A stretch of 64,000 bases of DNA from Myxococcaceae bacterium (lineage in GTDB: Bacteria; Myxococcota; Myxococcia; Myxococcales; Myxococcaceae). Below, one piece after another: positions 25,237 to 33,738 of this stretch. The DNA is taken from NCBI GenBank assembly GCA_016793095.1, contig JAEUJQ010000032.1, positions 1-64,000 of the forward strand, in the 5' to 3' direction. The position numbers and the translations under genes were made by a program. Position 1 is the stretch's first letter; the number at the start of each line of letters is the position of its first letter. The notes beneath the pieces are model-generated. The model was given only the letters and a program-made list of their open reading frames with translations, searched no databases and was not told where the DNA came from.

Positions 25237-25545
25237 TCAGCGGCGGGTGAGCACCATCTTGCCCTTCGGCGCCACCGCCACCGACGAGATCCGCGCCGTC
25301 GCGGCCGGCACCAGCGCGCGCAGCTCGAAGACGCGCATGTCGGGGTACGGCATGTACCGCAGCATCGGCACGTTCACCGGCGTGTCGGGCAGCACCTTGC
25401 CGGTGACGATGGGCTTCATCGGCGACTTCGCCGCGACCAGCAGGCCCATCGAGATGGCGAGGATGAGCGCCGACAGGGCGATGCCCACCACGCGAACCCG
25501 CTTGTCGTCCATCATCGCCTCGAACCGGTGTGCGAACGTGTCCAT
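25237..25545 (-). CDS. Single-pass membrane hypothetical protein
   Basis: A 102-residue protein with one transmembrane segment (VVGIALSALILAISMGLLVAA, about residues 19-39) and a Pro-rich C-terminal tail (PMKPIVTGKVLPDTPVNVPMLRYMPYPD). It starts MDTFAHRFEAMMDDK. It is on the minus strand between a plus-strand gene and the shikimate-linked FAD oxidoreductase, with 240 bp of apparently empty sequence upstream. No family recognised. Confidence 0.55.
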   Translation of the reverse strand: MDTFAHRFEAMMDDKRVRVVGIALSALILAISMGLLVAAKSPMKPIVTGKVLPDTPVNVPMLRYMPYPDMRVFELRALVPAATARISSVAVAPKGKMVLTRR

Positions 25546-25785
25546 GACGAGGCGACCATGCGAGCGGCTTGCCAGCTCGAAGGGCGCTGCCGAGCGCTCA
25601 GCACCGCTCCTGTGCCTCAGCCCAAGTGACTGATCACTGGAGCGGCGTCGGCCACCTTCTCACGACTCGAGACGAGCCGAACCGCAGGCTGCAAAAGTGA
25701 CTGGTTCACCCGGAAGACACCTGGAACATGTGCGCGTCGGGGTGGTGGAGCGCAGGCGCGCACCGTAGAGGTTGTTTACACCCGA

Positions 25786-27213
25786 TCAGGCCCGCAGGCG
25801 GGCGAGCGCGACCTGCGCCGCCCAGGACCCGCACATGCCGTGCACCCCCGCCCCCGGGGGCGCTGAGGAGGAGCACAGCAACACCCCGGGGTTCGGCGTC
25901 ACATAGGGCACCCCGACCGTGGGCCGGAAGAAGAGCTGAAGGCCCTCCACCGCCCCTCCCGAGATGTCCCCACCGACGTGGCTCTGGTTGGTGGCCTCGA
26001 ACTGCGCCGAGTGCTTCGTCGCCCGAGCCAGCACGTGCTTCGAGAAGCCGGGGGCGAAGCGCTCGAGCTGGGCCTCGATGGCCGCCGTCATGTCGGCGGT
26101 GGAGCCGTTGGGCACATGACAGTAGGCCCACAGCGTGTGCTGACCGGGCGGCGCGCGCGTCGCGTCGAAGGGCGTGTGCTGGGCGACGAGCACGTAGGGA
26201 CGCTCGGGCAGGCGACCGGCGGCGGGCGCGGCCTCTGACTCGACGAGCTCCTCGAGCGTTCCACAGACGTGCAGGCAGGAGGTGCGGCGGGCCTCGGGAG
26301 CGCTCCACGGCATCGGCGCGTCGAGCGCATAGTCGAGCTTGAAGACGCCCGGGGCCAGGCGGAAGCCGTCGAGAATGCGCCGCCGGTAGCTCGCGGGCAG
26401 CGCGTCTGCGCACACCCTGGCCATCACGTGCGCGTGCGTGTCGAACAGCACGAGCCGGTGCGGCGGCAGCTCATCGAGGCTCGTCACCGGGTGCGAGAGC
26501 TCGAGCTCGACCCCGGCCTCGCGCAGCATCGCCACCAGCGCGTCCACCAGGCGTTGAGAGCCGCCCTCGATGAACGGCCACCCCACCGCGTGCGCAGTGA
26601 CGGCGAGGATGAGCGCGAAGGCGTTGGTGAGCGGAGTCGTGAGCGGCGAGAACGAGTGCGCCGCGCAGCCGCCGAGGAGCGCCTTCGTGCGCGCGTCCTG
26701 AAACGTGTCCGCCGCGAACCCTGCCGCGCTCTCGAGCGCCGAGAGCCCGAAGCGGGCGGCGAGCACGGGCGCTGACACGGGCGGCTTCGTGATGGGGTTG
26801 TAGATGAGGCCCTTCAGCTCGTCGAAGCCGTCCACCAGGGGCTTCATGAGCCTCAGGTAGGCGCGCTCGTCCGCGCCCAGCCGGGCCGCGGTGGCCTCGA
26901 CGCTGCGCTCCAGCACCGCCGCCTCGCCGCCGTCGAGCGGGTTCACCACCGGGAAGTCGGAGTGCAGGAACTTCACGCCGTACTTCTCGAGGGGCAGCGA
27001 GGCGAAGAACGGCGAGCCGGCGGCGAGGGGGTGAATCGACGAGCAGAGGTCGTGCACGAACCCGGGCTTCGTCAGCGCCATCGACCGCGCCGCACCGCCG
27101 AACGTCGACTGCCCTTCGATGAGCTTCACCGAGTGGCCCGCCTTCGCGAGCACGAGCGCCGCCGCGAGCCCGTTCGGCCCCGAGCCCACCACCACGGCGT
27201 CCCAGATCTTCAC
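25786..27213 (-). CDS. CrtI/PYROXD2-like FAD-dependent oxidoreductase
   Basis: A 475-residue flavoprotein. The FAD-binding Rossmann motif is AVVVGSGPNGLAAALVLAKAGHSVKLIEGQSTFGGAARS, and a family C-terminal segment is NPGVLLCSSSAPPGAGVHGMCGSWAAQVALARL. It resembles phytoene-desaturase-like NAD(P)/FAD oxidoreductases (PYROXD2 group) but not the crt genes of this window, and no carotenoid role is implied. The GTG at 27211-27213 follows GGAGGCGAC and overlaps the aroA stop (GTGA), so it is the last gene of the shikimate operon. Why an amine-oxidase-like enzyme is coupled there is unclear. Confidence 0.85.
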   Translation of the reverse strand: MKIWDAVVVGSGPNGLAAALVLAKAGHSVKLIEGQSTFGGAARSMALTKPGFVHDLCSSIHPLAAGSPFFASLPLEKYGVKFLHSDFPVVNPLDGGEAAVLERSVEATAARLGADERAYLRLMKPLVDGFDELKGLIYNPITKPPVSAPVLAARFGLSALESAAGFAADTFQDARTKALLGGCAAHSFSPLTTPLTNAFALILAVTAHAVGWPFIEGGSQRLVDALVAMLREAGVELELSHPVTSLDELPPHRLVLFDTHAHVMARVCADALPASYRRRILDGFRLAPGVFKLDYALDAPMPWSAPEARRTSCLHVCGTLEELVESEAAPAAGRLPERPYVLVAQHTPFDATRAPPGQHTLWAYCHVPNGSTADMTAAIEAQLERFAPGFSKHVLARATKHSAQFEATNQSHVGGDISGGAVEGLQLFFRPTVGVPYVTPNPGVLLCSSSAPPGAGVHGMCGSWAAQVALARLRA

Positions 27214-28418
27214 GTCGCCTCCGCTGGGGTGATGCCGACCTTCGCCACTTCCCGCCAGAACCCGGGGAAGCTCTTGGCGACGGCGTCCGCTCCCCGCACG
27301 GGAATCGTCACCCCGAGGAGGGAGGCGGCGACGGTCGCGGCCATGACGAGCCGGTGGTCGTCGCGCCCATCGTAGACTCCGCCTCGCGCGGTCGCCGGAG
27401 GGGTGACCGTCAGGCGCTCGCCCTCGACCTCCGCCCGGCCACCGGCGAGGCGAACGAGCGTCACCAGGCCGTCGAGCCGATCGCTCTCTTTCAGCCGCAG
27501 CACGCCGCAGCGCACGAACGTCGATGGAGCAGGCGCCACCAGGGCCATCGCGACCAGCGCGGGCACGGCGTCGGGACAGACCGAGGCGTCGACCTCGAGC
27601 CCGCAGCGCAGGGCGCCCCGCACCCACGTCAGCCCCTCCCGGGTCTCGAGCCTCAACCCCGCGGCCTCGACCAGGGTCGCGAAGGCGCGATCGGGATGAG
27701 CCGCGGTGAGGTCGACCTGGCGAACCCCGACGCCGGACCTCCACGAGAGCGGCAACAGGTACGTCAGCGACGACCAGTCTCCCGGGAGCTCGACCGGCGC
27801 CGGCGCCGCGCGCCACCCAGTCACCACGAGCCTGTTCTCTCCTCCGCCCACGACGAAGCCGAAGCGGCTCATCCACGCCACCGTGAGGGCGACGTACCCG
27901 GCGCTGGTGGCCGCTCCGTCGATCTCCACCGTCACTGGCGAGCGGCCTTCGCGAACCACCCGCGCCGCGCCGAGCAGCAGGCTCGAGGTGAACTGGCTCG
28001 ACTCGACCCCGGAGACGCGGAACGTGGTGACGACCGGCCGGGCGCCCGTCTCCACGGTGAGCGGCCAGAACGCCTCGCCATGACGAACCGCGACGCCGAG
28101 GGACTGGCGAAGGGCCTGCAGCAGCGCCTCGTGAGGACGCTCCCCGAGCCTCTGGCTGCCGACGAAGCGCCACGAGGTGTGCGGCTTCAGCGCGGCCTGG
28201 GTGACGAGGAAACGGAAGGGCGCTCCCGCGTCCAGGCAGTCGAGGTCGCCACCACCGCCCCGCAATGTCCGCAGGCCCCGGGACAGCACCTCGACGTCAC
28301 GCGGCAGCTCCGTCAGCCCCGAGAGCAACGGCTCGTGCTGGCCCTCGCAGAGCTCCGCCAGCACCAGGGCGCGGTGGGCGTCTGACTTCGACACCGGCGG
28401 GACGAGCACCTCAGGCAC
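27210..28418 (-). CDS. aroA: 3-phosphoshikimate 1-carboxyvinyltransferase (EPSP synthase)
   Basis: A 402-residue EPSP synthase joining shikimate-3-phosphate and PEP. Motifs: VPPVSKSDAHRALVLAEL (substrate Lys and Arg), LDAGAPFRFLV in place of GNAGTAMRPL, SSQFTSSLLL, and the C-terminal RLKESDRLDGLVTL and DGRDDHRLVMAA. The divergent GAP loop resembles class II or myxobacterial enzymes, so glyphosate sensitivity cannot be predicted. It overlaps aroB by 8 bp upstream and the FAD gene downstream. Confidence 0.93.
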   Translation of the reverse strand: MPEVLVPPVSKSDAHRALVLAELCEGQHEPLLSGLTELPRDVEVLSRGLRTLRGGGGDLDCLDAGAPFRFLVTQAALKPHTSWRFVGSQRLGERPHEALLQALRQSLGVAVRHGEAFWPLTVETGARPVVTTFRVSGVESSQFTSSLLLGAARVVREGRSPVTVEIDGAATSAGYVALTVAWMSRFGFVVGGGENRLVVTGWRAAPAPVELPGDWSSLTYLLPLSWRSGVGVRQVDLTAAHPDRAFATLVEAAGLRLETREGLTWVRGALRCGLEVDASVCPDAVPALVAMALVAPAPSTFVRCGVLRLKESDRLDGLVTLVRLAGGRAEVEGERLTVTPPATARGGVYDGRDDHRLVMAATVAASLLGVTIPVRGADAVAKSFPGFWREVAKVGITPAEAT

Positions 28419-29445
28419 GCCGCCAGGGTCCTTTCACGCACGCCTGCCACTCACGCGCCGGCACGTCGACGAGGCGCCACCGGCCCAGCTCCTCGAGCAA
28501 CACCATGCGCACCTGACCGGGCGCGCCCTTCTTGTCGGCCGCCAGCAGCCCGCCCACCGTCGAGGTGGAAGCGCCCCTCAGCAGCGTGGCGATCGTCACG
28601 CGCGCGCCCCGCGGCATCGGCAGGCCCGCCTCGATGCTCGCCGCCACGCTCGGCGCGGTGACGCCCAACCGCACGCCCAGGTCGAGCGCGCACAGCATGC
28701 CCAGCCCGACCGCCTCGCCGTGGCGCAGGCGGTAGCCGCTCAGGCTCTCGAAGACGTGCCCGAAGGTGTGGCCGAAGTTCAGCACCACCCGCACGCCCTT
28801 CTGCTCGTACGGGTCCGTGCGGACCACGGCCTCCTTGAGATCCCTCGCCTCTCGCAGCAGCACCTCGTCAGCTGGCGGGCGCCGCAGCCACCGGCGCGCT
28901 GTCGCGGCGTCGAGCGTCACCACCATCTTCCAGGCCTCGAGGCGGCCTTCGCGCCGCTGCGCCTCGGTCAAGGTGCCGAAGAGCTCGTCGCACAGCCAGG
29001 TCTCCGCGGCGCCGTGGAACACGCCCAGCGCGTTCTTCACGGGCCCCACGTTCACCGCGCCCTTGCCGCCGATGGAGCTGTCCACCGCGGCGAGCAGCGT
29101 CGAGGGCACCTGCACGAGCCGCACGCCGCGCCGATGCAGGTGCGCCAGCACCGCCACCACGTCACCCACCGTGCCGCCGCCGAGCGCTACGAAGGTGGCG
29201 CCGCGAGAGACGTGGACGAGCTTCGTGGCGAACCGCTCCACCGCCTCGAGCGTCTTGCTCTCCTCCCCTGCTGGCACGCGATGCACCACGCGTCCGCGCA
29301 GCGCCTTCGCCACACGCGGGTGGCTCCGCAGCACCTTCGGGTCAGCGAAGACGACGGCCTCGTCGGGCAGCGTGCGGGCGAGCTCGGGGAAGCGACCGAC
29401 GACGTCGACGGACGGCAGCACGGCGCCAGGCGGCAGGTGGGTCAT
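28411..29445 (-). CDS. aroB: 3-dehydroquinate synthase
   Basis: A 344-residue NAD- and zinc-dependent DHQ synthase. It shows FVALGGGTVGDVVAVLAHLHRRGVRLVQVPSTLLAAVDSSIGGKGAVNVG, the NAD-binding and active-site segment with Lys-Gly, and FGHTFGHVFESLSGYRLRHGEAVGLGM, carrying the zinc-ligand His residues. It converts DAHP to 3-dehydroquinate. ATG overlaps the aroC stop as ATGA. Confidence 0.95.
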   Translation of the reverse strand: MTHLPPGAVLPSVDVVGRFPELARTLPDEAVVFADPKVLRSHPRVAKALRGRVVHRVPAGEESKTLEAVERFATKLVHVSRGATFVALGGGTVGDVVAVLAHLHRRGVRLVQVPSTLLAAVDSSIGGKGAVNVGPVKNALGVFHGAAETWLCDELFGTLTEAQRREGRLEAWKMVVTLDAATARRWLRRPPADEVLLREARDLKEAVVRTDPYEQKGVRVVLNFGHTFGHVFESLSGYRLRHGEAVGLGMLCALDLGVRLGVTAPSVAASIEAGLPMPRGARVTIATLLRGASTSTVGGLLAADKKGAPGQVRMVLLEELGRWRLVDVPAREWQACVKGPWRRA

Positions 29446-30479
29446 GAGCGGTGAGGCCTCGCGAGGAAGGACAACCAGAGATCGGCGAACACCAGCGCGG
29501 CCATCGCTTCGACGACGGGCACCGCGCGGGGAAGGATGCAGGGGTCGTGACGGCCCGCCCGGGCGTGATCGGCCAGCGTGGCGGGCGGCTTGAAGAGCAC
29601 CCGCACCTGCACGGGCTCGCCGTTCGACAGCCCACCCTGAATCCCGCCGTAGACGTCGCGCGGCCGGCCGTCAGCGGGGAGCGCGTGGAAGCGGGAGCCG
29701 GGCCAGGTGAGCTGCTCCTCGAGGTCGGCGCCGCCCCAGACGACGCCCGTCACCGCGCCGATGCCAGCGAGCGCGTCAGCGAGCCGCGCCTTGAGCTTGC
29801 CGAACACCGGCTCGCCCAGTCCTGCGGGAACGCCTTCGACCCGCAGGGTGATGGCGCCGCCATAGCTGTCCCCGGCCGCCTTCGCCTCGAGCAGCCTCGC
29901 TTCGATCCGTTCGGCGAGGGCCGCGTCGGGGCAGCGCGTAGGGTGCGCGTCCACCTGCGCGCGCGTGAGGCCCGGCGGCGGCGGCGGCGCGATGAGCGGC
30001 CCGACCTGCGAGACCCACGCGACCAGGTTGAGCGCGGGCACGTCGCGGCGCAGGAGCGCCTCGGCCACCGCCCCACCGATGACGCGGCAGAGCGTCTCGC
30101 GCCCGCTCGTGCGCCCGCCGCCGCGTGGGTCGCGGTGCTTGAAGCGCTCGCGCCAGACCCGATCTGCGTGGCCGGGTCGATCCTCCGTCGCCAGCTTCGC
30201 GTAGTCGCCGCTGCGCGCGTCCTGGTTGCGCACCACCGCGGCGAGGGGCGTGCCCAGCGTCTTTCCCTCGTACACCCCCGAGAGCAGCTCGACGCGGTCG
30301 GCCTCGTTGCGACCCGTCGTCACCGCCGACTGGCCCGGCCGGCGGCGATCGAGCGCGCGCTGCACGTCGTCGGCCGACAGCGCGACGCCCGAGGGACAGC
30401 CGTCGATGACGGCGCCCATCGCCGCGCCGTGGCTCTCGCCGAAGGTGGTGACGCGGAACAGCTCTCCGAAGGTGTTCAT
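29442..30479 (-). CDS. aroC: Chorismate synthase
   Basis: A 345-residue FMN-dependent chorismate synthase. Signatures: MNTFGELFRVTTFGESHGAAMGAVIDGCP, RRRPGQSAVTTGRNEADRVELLSGVYEGKTLGTPLA, and RPGHADRVWRERFKHRDPRGGGRTSGRETLCRVIGGAVA. It makes chorismate from EPSP. Length and motifs are normal. Its ATG overlaps the aroKDE stop (ATGA) and its stop overlaps aroB, so translation is coupled along the operon. Confidence 0.95.
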   Translation of the reverse strand: MNTFGELFRVTTFGESHGAAMGAVIDGCPSGVALSADDVQRALDRRRPGQSAVTTGRNEADRVELLSGVYEGKTLGTPLAAVVRNQDARSGDYAKLATEDRPGHADRVWRERFKHRDPRGGGRTSGRETLCRVIGGAVAEALLRRDVPALNLVAWVSQVGPLIAPPPPPGLTRAQVDAHPTRCPDAALAERIEARLLEAKAAGDSYGGAITLRVEGVPAGLGEPVFGKLKARLADALAGIGAVTGVVWGGADLEEQLTWPGSRFHALPADGRPRDVYGGIQGGLSNGEPVQVRVLFKPPATLADHARAGRHDPCILPRAVPVVEAMAALVFADLWLSFLARPHRS

Positions 30480-32248
30480 GTCGCCGACTCCCACGCCGTG
30501 CGCTGCTGCCTCGCCTGCGCGATGAACCACCGAGGCCCGAGCCGCACGACGATGCCACCGAGCGCGCGCACCTTCGAGGCAATCGTCCGCGCCGGGGCAC
30601 CGTAGGCGATGACGCCCACGTGCGCTGCCTCGAAGCGCAGGGCCGGTGGTGGCTCGACGTGGGCAGGCCAGGTCCACACCACGGCCCCCCGCTCGACGCC
30701 GTCGAGGGTGTCTCGGCGCTTGAAGACCAGCGCCAGCCCCAGCTCGTCCGCAGCGACCGTCAGCGCCTGGCTCACGCCGCCGTCGCCCAGCACCGTTACC
30801 GCGCGCGCACCAGCGAGCCCGGCGAGGTGCTCGAGGGCGGCCTTCGCGCCCGCGACGTCGGAGTTGAGGCTCTGCCACCCCTGCGGCGCGCGCACGAGCG
30901 TGTTGACGGCGGCCGCGCTGGCATCGACGGCGCGAGCGACCGCCTTCTTGAAGGGGTTGGTGACGGCGAAGCCCCGGTAGTGCGGCCTGAGCGCGGCCAG
31001 CAGCGCAGCGAGGTCGGTGTCGGGAGGGACGTCGAGGCGGTCGAACGGCTGCGCGTGAAGCCGTGGGCTGCGTGAGTGGGCCAGCGGGTGTCCGAGGATG
31101 GCCAGCCGCGCGGTGAGCGGGTGGTGCGTCGGCCGTCGGGTGGCGCGCACCGCGTCGGCGAGCAGGCGCTGGCCCACCGCCGCGCTCCAGGCCGGGCTCA
31201 GCGCGAGGTAGTCGAGGGCGTTCCGCTCGGCGAGCAGCGCGCGGAAGGGCAGCGCGAGCGGCCCGGTCGTCAGCACCGTGACGCGGCCGGGGCCGAGCCG
31301 CGCCTCGAGCTGCCGCTGGGTCTCGAAGAGGCGCGGGGCATCGCCCAGGGGACCCAGCGGCTCGACGTGCTTCACCTGGACTCCGGCGGGAACGCCGTCC
31401 CAGAGCCGCAGCGCTTCCGTGGTCGAGAGCGGGCGTTCGGCGTGGTGCGAACGAACGGAGCCCTCGGCGGCGTCGAGCAGCGCCGCGTGCCTGCGCCAGT
31501 CCGCCGGGGCGGAGAGACCAGCCCGCTCGGCCACGAGCAGCGGCAACGCGCGCGCCAGCAGGCCCAGGTCCAGCTCGAGGGGCGTGAGGTCGGTGCGCAC
31601 CTCGAGCAGGTCGGCGCCCTGGTGGCGCGCAGCCCAGGCGAACTCCACCGGGTGCGCGTCGGGCGGCAACGTCACCACGCGGCGCGCGCGCGGCGCCCGC
31701 TGCAGCGCGAGCAGGAAGTCCACGAAGGACATCGTCTTCACGCGCCGGTGCTTGTCCTCGCGCTCGGCCCAGACGGTCTCGAGCTCCTCGTGCCGGGACA
31801 CGCCGGGCATCAGCCGGGGCCGCGACGCGTCGGCGGTGAGGCGCTCGACGAACGTCTCGAAGGTGACGGGCACCAGCACGGTGACGCACCCCGCGAGCGC
31901 CTGTGGGTGGCTCGAGAGAAAACCGCCGCCCACGGCGATCACCCCACCAGCGGGCAGGCTCGCGAACACCTCGCGCTCGGCGGCGCGAAACGACGATGGA
32001 TCTTCTGCGAACCACTCGCGGATCGGCCGGCCTGCGCGGGCCTCGAGCTCGGCGTCGAGGTCGGTCGCGCTGCGCCCAAGCACCGCCGCCACGTGCGGCA
32101 GGAGGGTGGACTTGCCCGCAGCCCGGTGACCCGCCAGCACCACCGACACGCCACGCGGCAGGCCATCGGCGGCCTCGCCCTCGCGGCGACGCAGCTCAGC
32201 CTCGAGCGTGCCGTGCAGCCGAGGGTCCAGGTGGCGGATCAGGTCCAC
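30476..32248 (-). CDS. Trifunctional shikimate kinase / dehydroquinate dehydratase / shikimate dehydrogenase
   Basis: A 590-residue fusion. Residues ~33-180 are shikimate kinase: Walker A AGHRAAGKST (40-48), VGGGF, SRPRL. Residues ~190-375 are type I dehydroquinate dehydratase: LLEVRTDL with Glu216, SHHAERPLSTTEAL with His268 or 269, and QVKH with Lys293 for the Schiff base. Residues ~380-590 are shikimate dehydrogenase: ILGHPLAHSRSPRLHA, VTNPFKK with Lys434, LNSDVAG with Asp464, and LGDGGVSQAL as the nucleotide loop. Start is GTG 32248 without a clear ribosome site, so the first residues are uncertain. It heads the operon; together these genes cover every step from DAHP to chorismate. Confidence 0.9.
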   Translation of the reverse strand: MDLIRHLDPRLHGTLEAELRRREGEAADGLPRGVSVVLAGHRAAGKSTLLPHVAAVLGRSATDLDAELEARAGRPIREWFAEDPSSFRAAEREVFASLPAGGVIAVGGGFLSSHPQALAGCVTVLVPVTFETFVERLTADASRPRLMPGVSRHEELETVWAEREDKHRRVKTMSFVDFLLALQRAPRARRVVTLPPDAHPVEFAWAARHQGADLLEVRTDLTPLELDLGLLARALPLLVAERAGLSAPADWRRHAALLDAAEGSVRSHHAERPLSTTEALRLWDGVPAGVQVKHVEPLGPLGDAPRLFETQRQLEARLGPGRVTVLTTGPLALPFRALLAERNALDYLALSPAWSAAVGQRLLADAVRATRRPTHHPLTARLAILGHPLAHSRSPRLHAQPFDRLDVPPDTDLAALLAALRPHYRGFAVTNPFKKAVARAVDASAAAVNTLVRAPQGWQSLNSDVAGAKAALEHLAGLAGARAVTVLGDGGVSQALTVAADELGLALVFKRRDTLDGVERGAVVWTWPAHVEPPPALRFEAAHVGVIAYGAPARTIASKVRALGGIVVRLGPRWFIAQARQQRTAWESAT

Positions 32249-32379
32249 GCGCGCTGTCTAACCCACGGGTCTGCGCAGGTGATCTCCGTCGCCATCGTCT
32301 CCCCGACCGGGCTGGCCTTCCCCAGCGCGCCTGCGTGTCGTTGTCCCCTTCGCCCGGGGACGCGTGTACGCTCGCGGCG

Positions 32380-32793
32380 ATGGCACGCTGCCTCACCGCC
32401 CTCCTCGCCCTGGCTACCCTCACCGCCCTCGCCTGCGGTCAGACGATGACTGGCCCTCCAAAGGCCGGAGACCCGTGCCGGGAGGAGAACGTCGGCGTGT
32501 GCGAGTCGGCCACCCGACTCCTCACCTGCCGCGGGATGACGTGGCAGGCCTTCAGCGACTGCAAGGGTCCGGAGGGCTGCCGCCGGGTTGGCGATACCGT
32601 CGACTGCGATACGCGCGGCAACGGCGTGGGCGACCGGTGCAGCACTCCGGGGCGCGTCCGGTGCGACCCCGACGGGGGCCTGCAGATCCTGAGGTGCAGC
32701 CCCGACGGTGTGCTCGCGGTCGAGTTCTCGTGCCCGGCGAACCCGACCCAGACGGTGTGTGCGCTGAGCGACGCCGGCCTCACCTGTCTCTGA
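32380..32793 (+). CDS. Cys-rich lipoprotein
   Basis: A 137-residue protein. The signal peptide MARCLTALLALATLTALAC ends in a lipobox, with Cys19 the lipid-modified residue. The mature part has regularly spaced Cys pairs (PKAGDPCREENVGVCESATRLLTCRGMTWQAFSDCKGPEGC and GDRCSTPGRVRCDPDGGLQILRC). It resembles other small Cys-rich surface lipoproteins of myxobacteria, as does the protein at the window start. It sits between the divergent shikimate operon and the tail of the carotenoid operon. Function unknown. Confidence 0.8.
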   Translation: MARCLTALLALATLTALACGQTMTGPPKAGDPCREENVGVCESATRLLTCRGMTWQAFSDCKGPEGCRRVGDTVDCDTRGNGVGDRCSTPGRVRCDPDGGLQILRCSPDGVLAVEFSCPANPTQTVCALSDAGLTCL

Positions 32794-32835
32794 GCGCACG
32801 CCTCGTCCCGGCCCGTCGGGCGCCAACGCGGGGGC

Positions 32836-33738
32836 TCACTGCAGCATCGCTGCCCAGCCGGCCTCGTCCTCCACCGACTGTGCACCGAGCGCCTCGATCA
32901 CCTGGCGGTGCAGCGCGGCCGCGCGACCACCGACGACGAAGCGCGCGCCAGCCCCGCGCTCTCGCATCGCCTCGGTGAGCACCTCACGGAAGGCGGCTTC
33001 GCCCTCGTCGTTCACGCAGCTCAACGCCACCACCTGCGGGTGCGAGACGCGCACCACGCGCGCGAGGTGCTCGGTCGGCGTTCTGGCGCCGAGGAAGGTG
33101 ACGCGCCAGCCGGCGTGACGGAACTTGAGCGCTACGCCCATCAGCCCCAGCTCGTGGTCTTCGCGGGGGAAGCACGCACACACGACGTGACGCTTCGCGC
33201 GCCGGGGCGCCTGGTGCAGCAGCGTGATGACGCGCTGGCGCGCCGCCTGCGTGACGAGGTGCTCCTCGGCGACCGTGAGGGTGCCCGCGTGCCACCGCTC
33301 GCCCACCTCGCGCTGCAGCGGAGCCAGCAGCTCGTCCCAGAACATCACCGGCGGCATCGACACCATCGCCTCGTCCAGCACCGCCTCGATGGCCTGCTGA
33401 TCGAGCCGCTCGGCGGCCACCAGGATCTCCTGGCGCCACTTCTCCGTCTGGCCGGGACGCGGCGCCCGTGGCGTCGCCCGCTCGGCCTGCTCGAGCTGCT
33501 CGCGCACCTCGCGCTTGATGCTCGGGAGCAGCTTCACCGCCTCCGCGATGGAGACCCCTTCTTCGGTGAGCTGCTTGAGGCGCTTGAGCGCCGAGATGTC
33601 TGCCTCGGTGTAGGCGCGGTAGCCAGAGGGAGTGCGCCTGGGCTTGAGCACGCCGTAGCGCCGCTCCCACGCGCGAATGAGCCCCTCGGAGACCCCGCTC
33701 ATCTCGGAGGCGACGTTGATGCGATAGGTCCGTTCCAT
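32836..33738 (-). CDS. carH: B12-dependent MerR-family light regulator (CarH/CarA-like)
   Basis: A 300-residue regulator. An N-terminal MerR winged helix (YRINVASEMSGVSEGLIRAWERRYGVLKPRRTPSGYRAYTEADI) precedes a B12-binding module. Trp149-x9-Glu159-His160 (GERWHAGTLTVAEEH) is the adenosylcobalamin-cradling motif of CarH, and His195 in REDHELG is the expected lower cobalt ligand. CarH represses carotenoid genes in the dark and lets go when light breaks the Co-C bond. Start ATG 33736-33738 abuts the acyltransferase stop. It is the last gene of the carotenoid operon, so it probably represses its own operon. CarA, which has the same motifs, is the alternative name. Confidence 0.92.
   Translation of the reverse strand: MERTYRINVASEMSGVSEGLIRAWERRYGVLKPRRTPSGYRAYTEADISALKRLKQLTEEGVSIAEAVKLLPSIKREVREQLEQAERATPRAPRPGQTEKWRQEILVAAERLDQQAIEAVLDEAMVSMPPVMFWDELLAPLQREVGERWHAGTLTVAEEHLVTQAARQRVITLLHQAPRRAKRHVVCACFPREDHELGLMGVALKFRHAGWRVTFLGARTPTEHLARVVRVSHPQVVALSCVNDEGEAAFREVLTEAMRERGAGARFVVGGRAAALHRQVIEALGAQSVEDEAGWAAMLQ

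Noticed and set aside
25786-27213. Calling this gene a second phytoene desaturase.
   Set aside because: It is CrtI-superfamily but matches the PYROXD2-like group better and belongs to the shikimate operon rather than the carotenoid operon.
27214-28173. N-terminal extension of the FAD oxidoreductase into a 795-residue product.
   Set aside because: The extension is an Arg-rich out-of-frame reading of aroA. The GTG at 27213 with GGAGG and the FAD motif directly after it mark the real start.
30480-32015. Extension of chorismate synthase into an 857-residue protein.
   Set aside because: The added residues are out-of-frame translation of aroKDE; MNTFGELFRVTTFGESHG at 30479 is the canonical start of the family.
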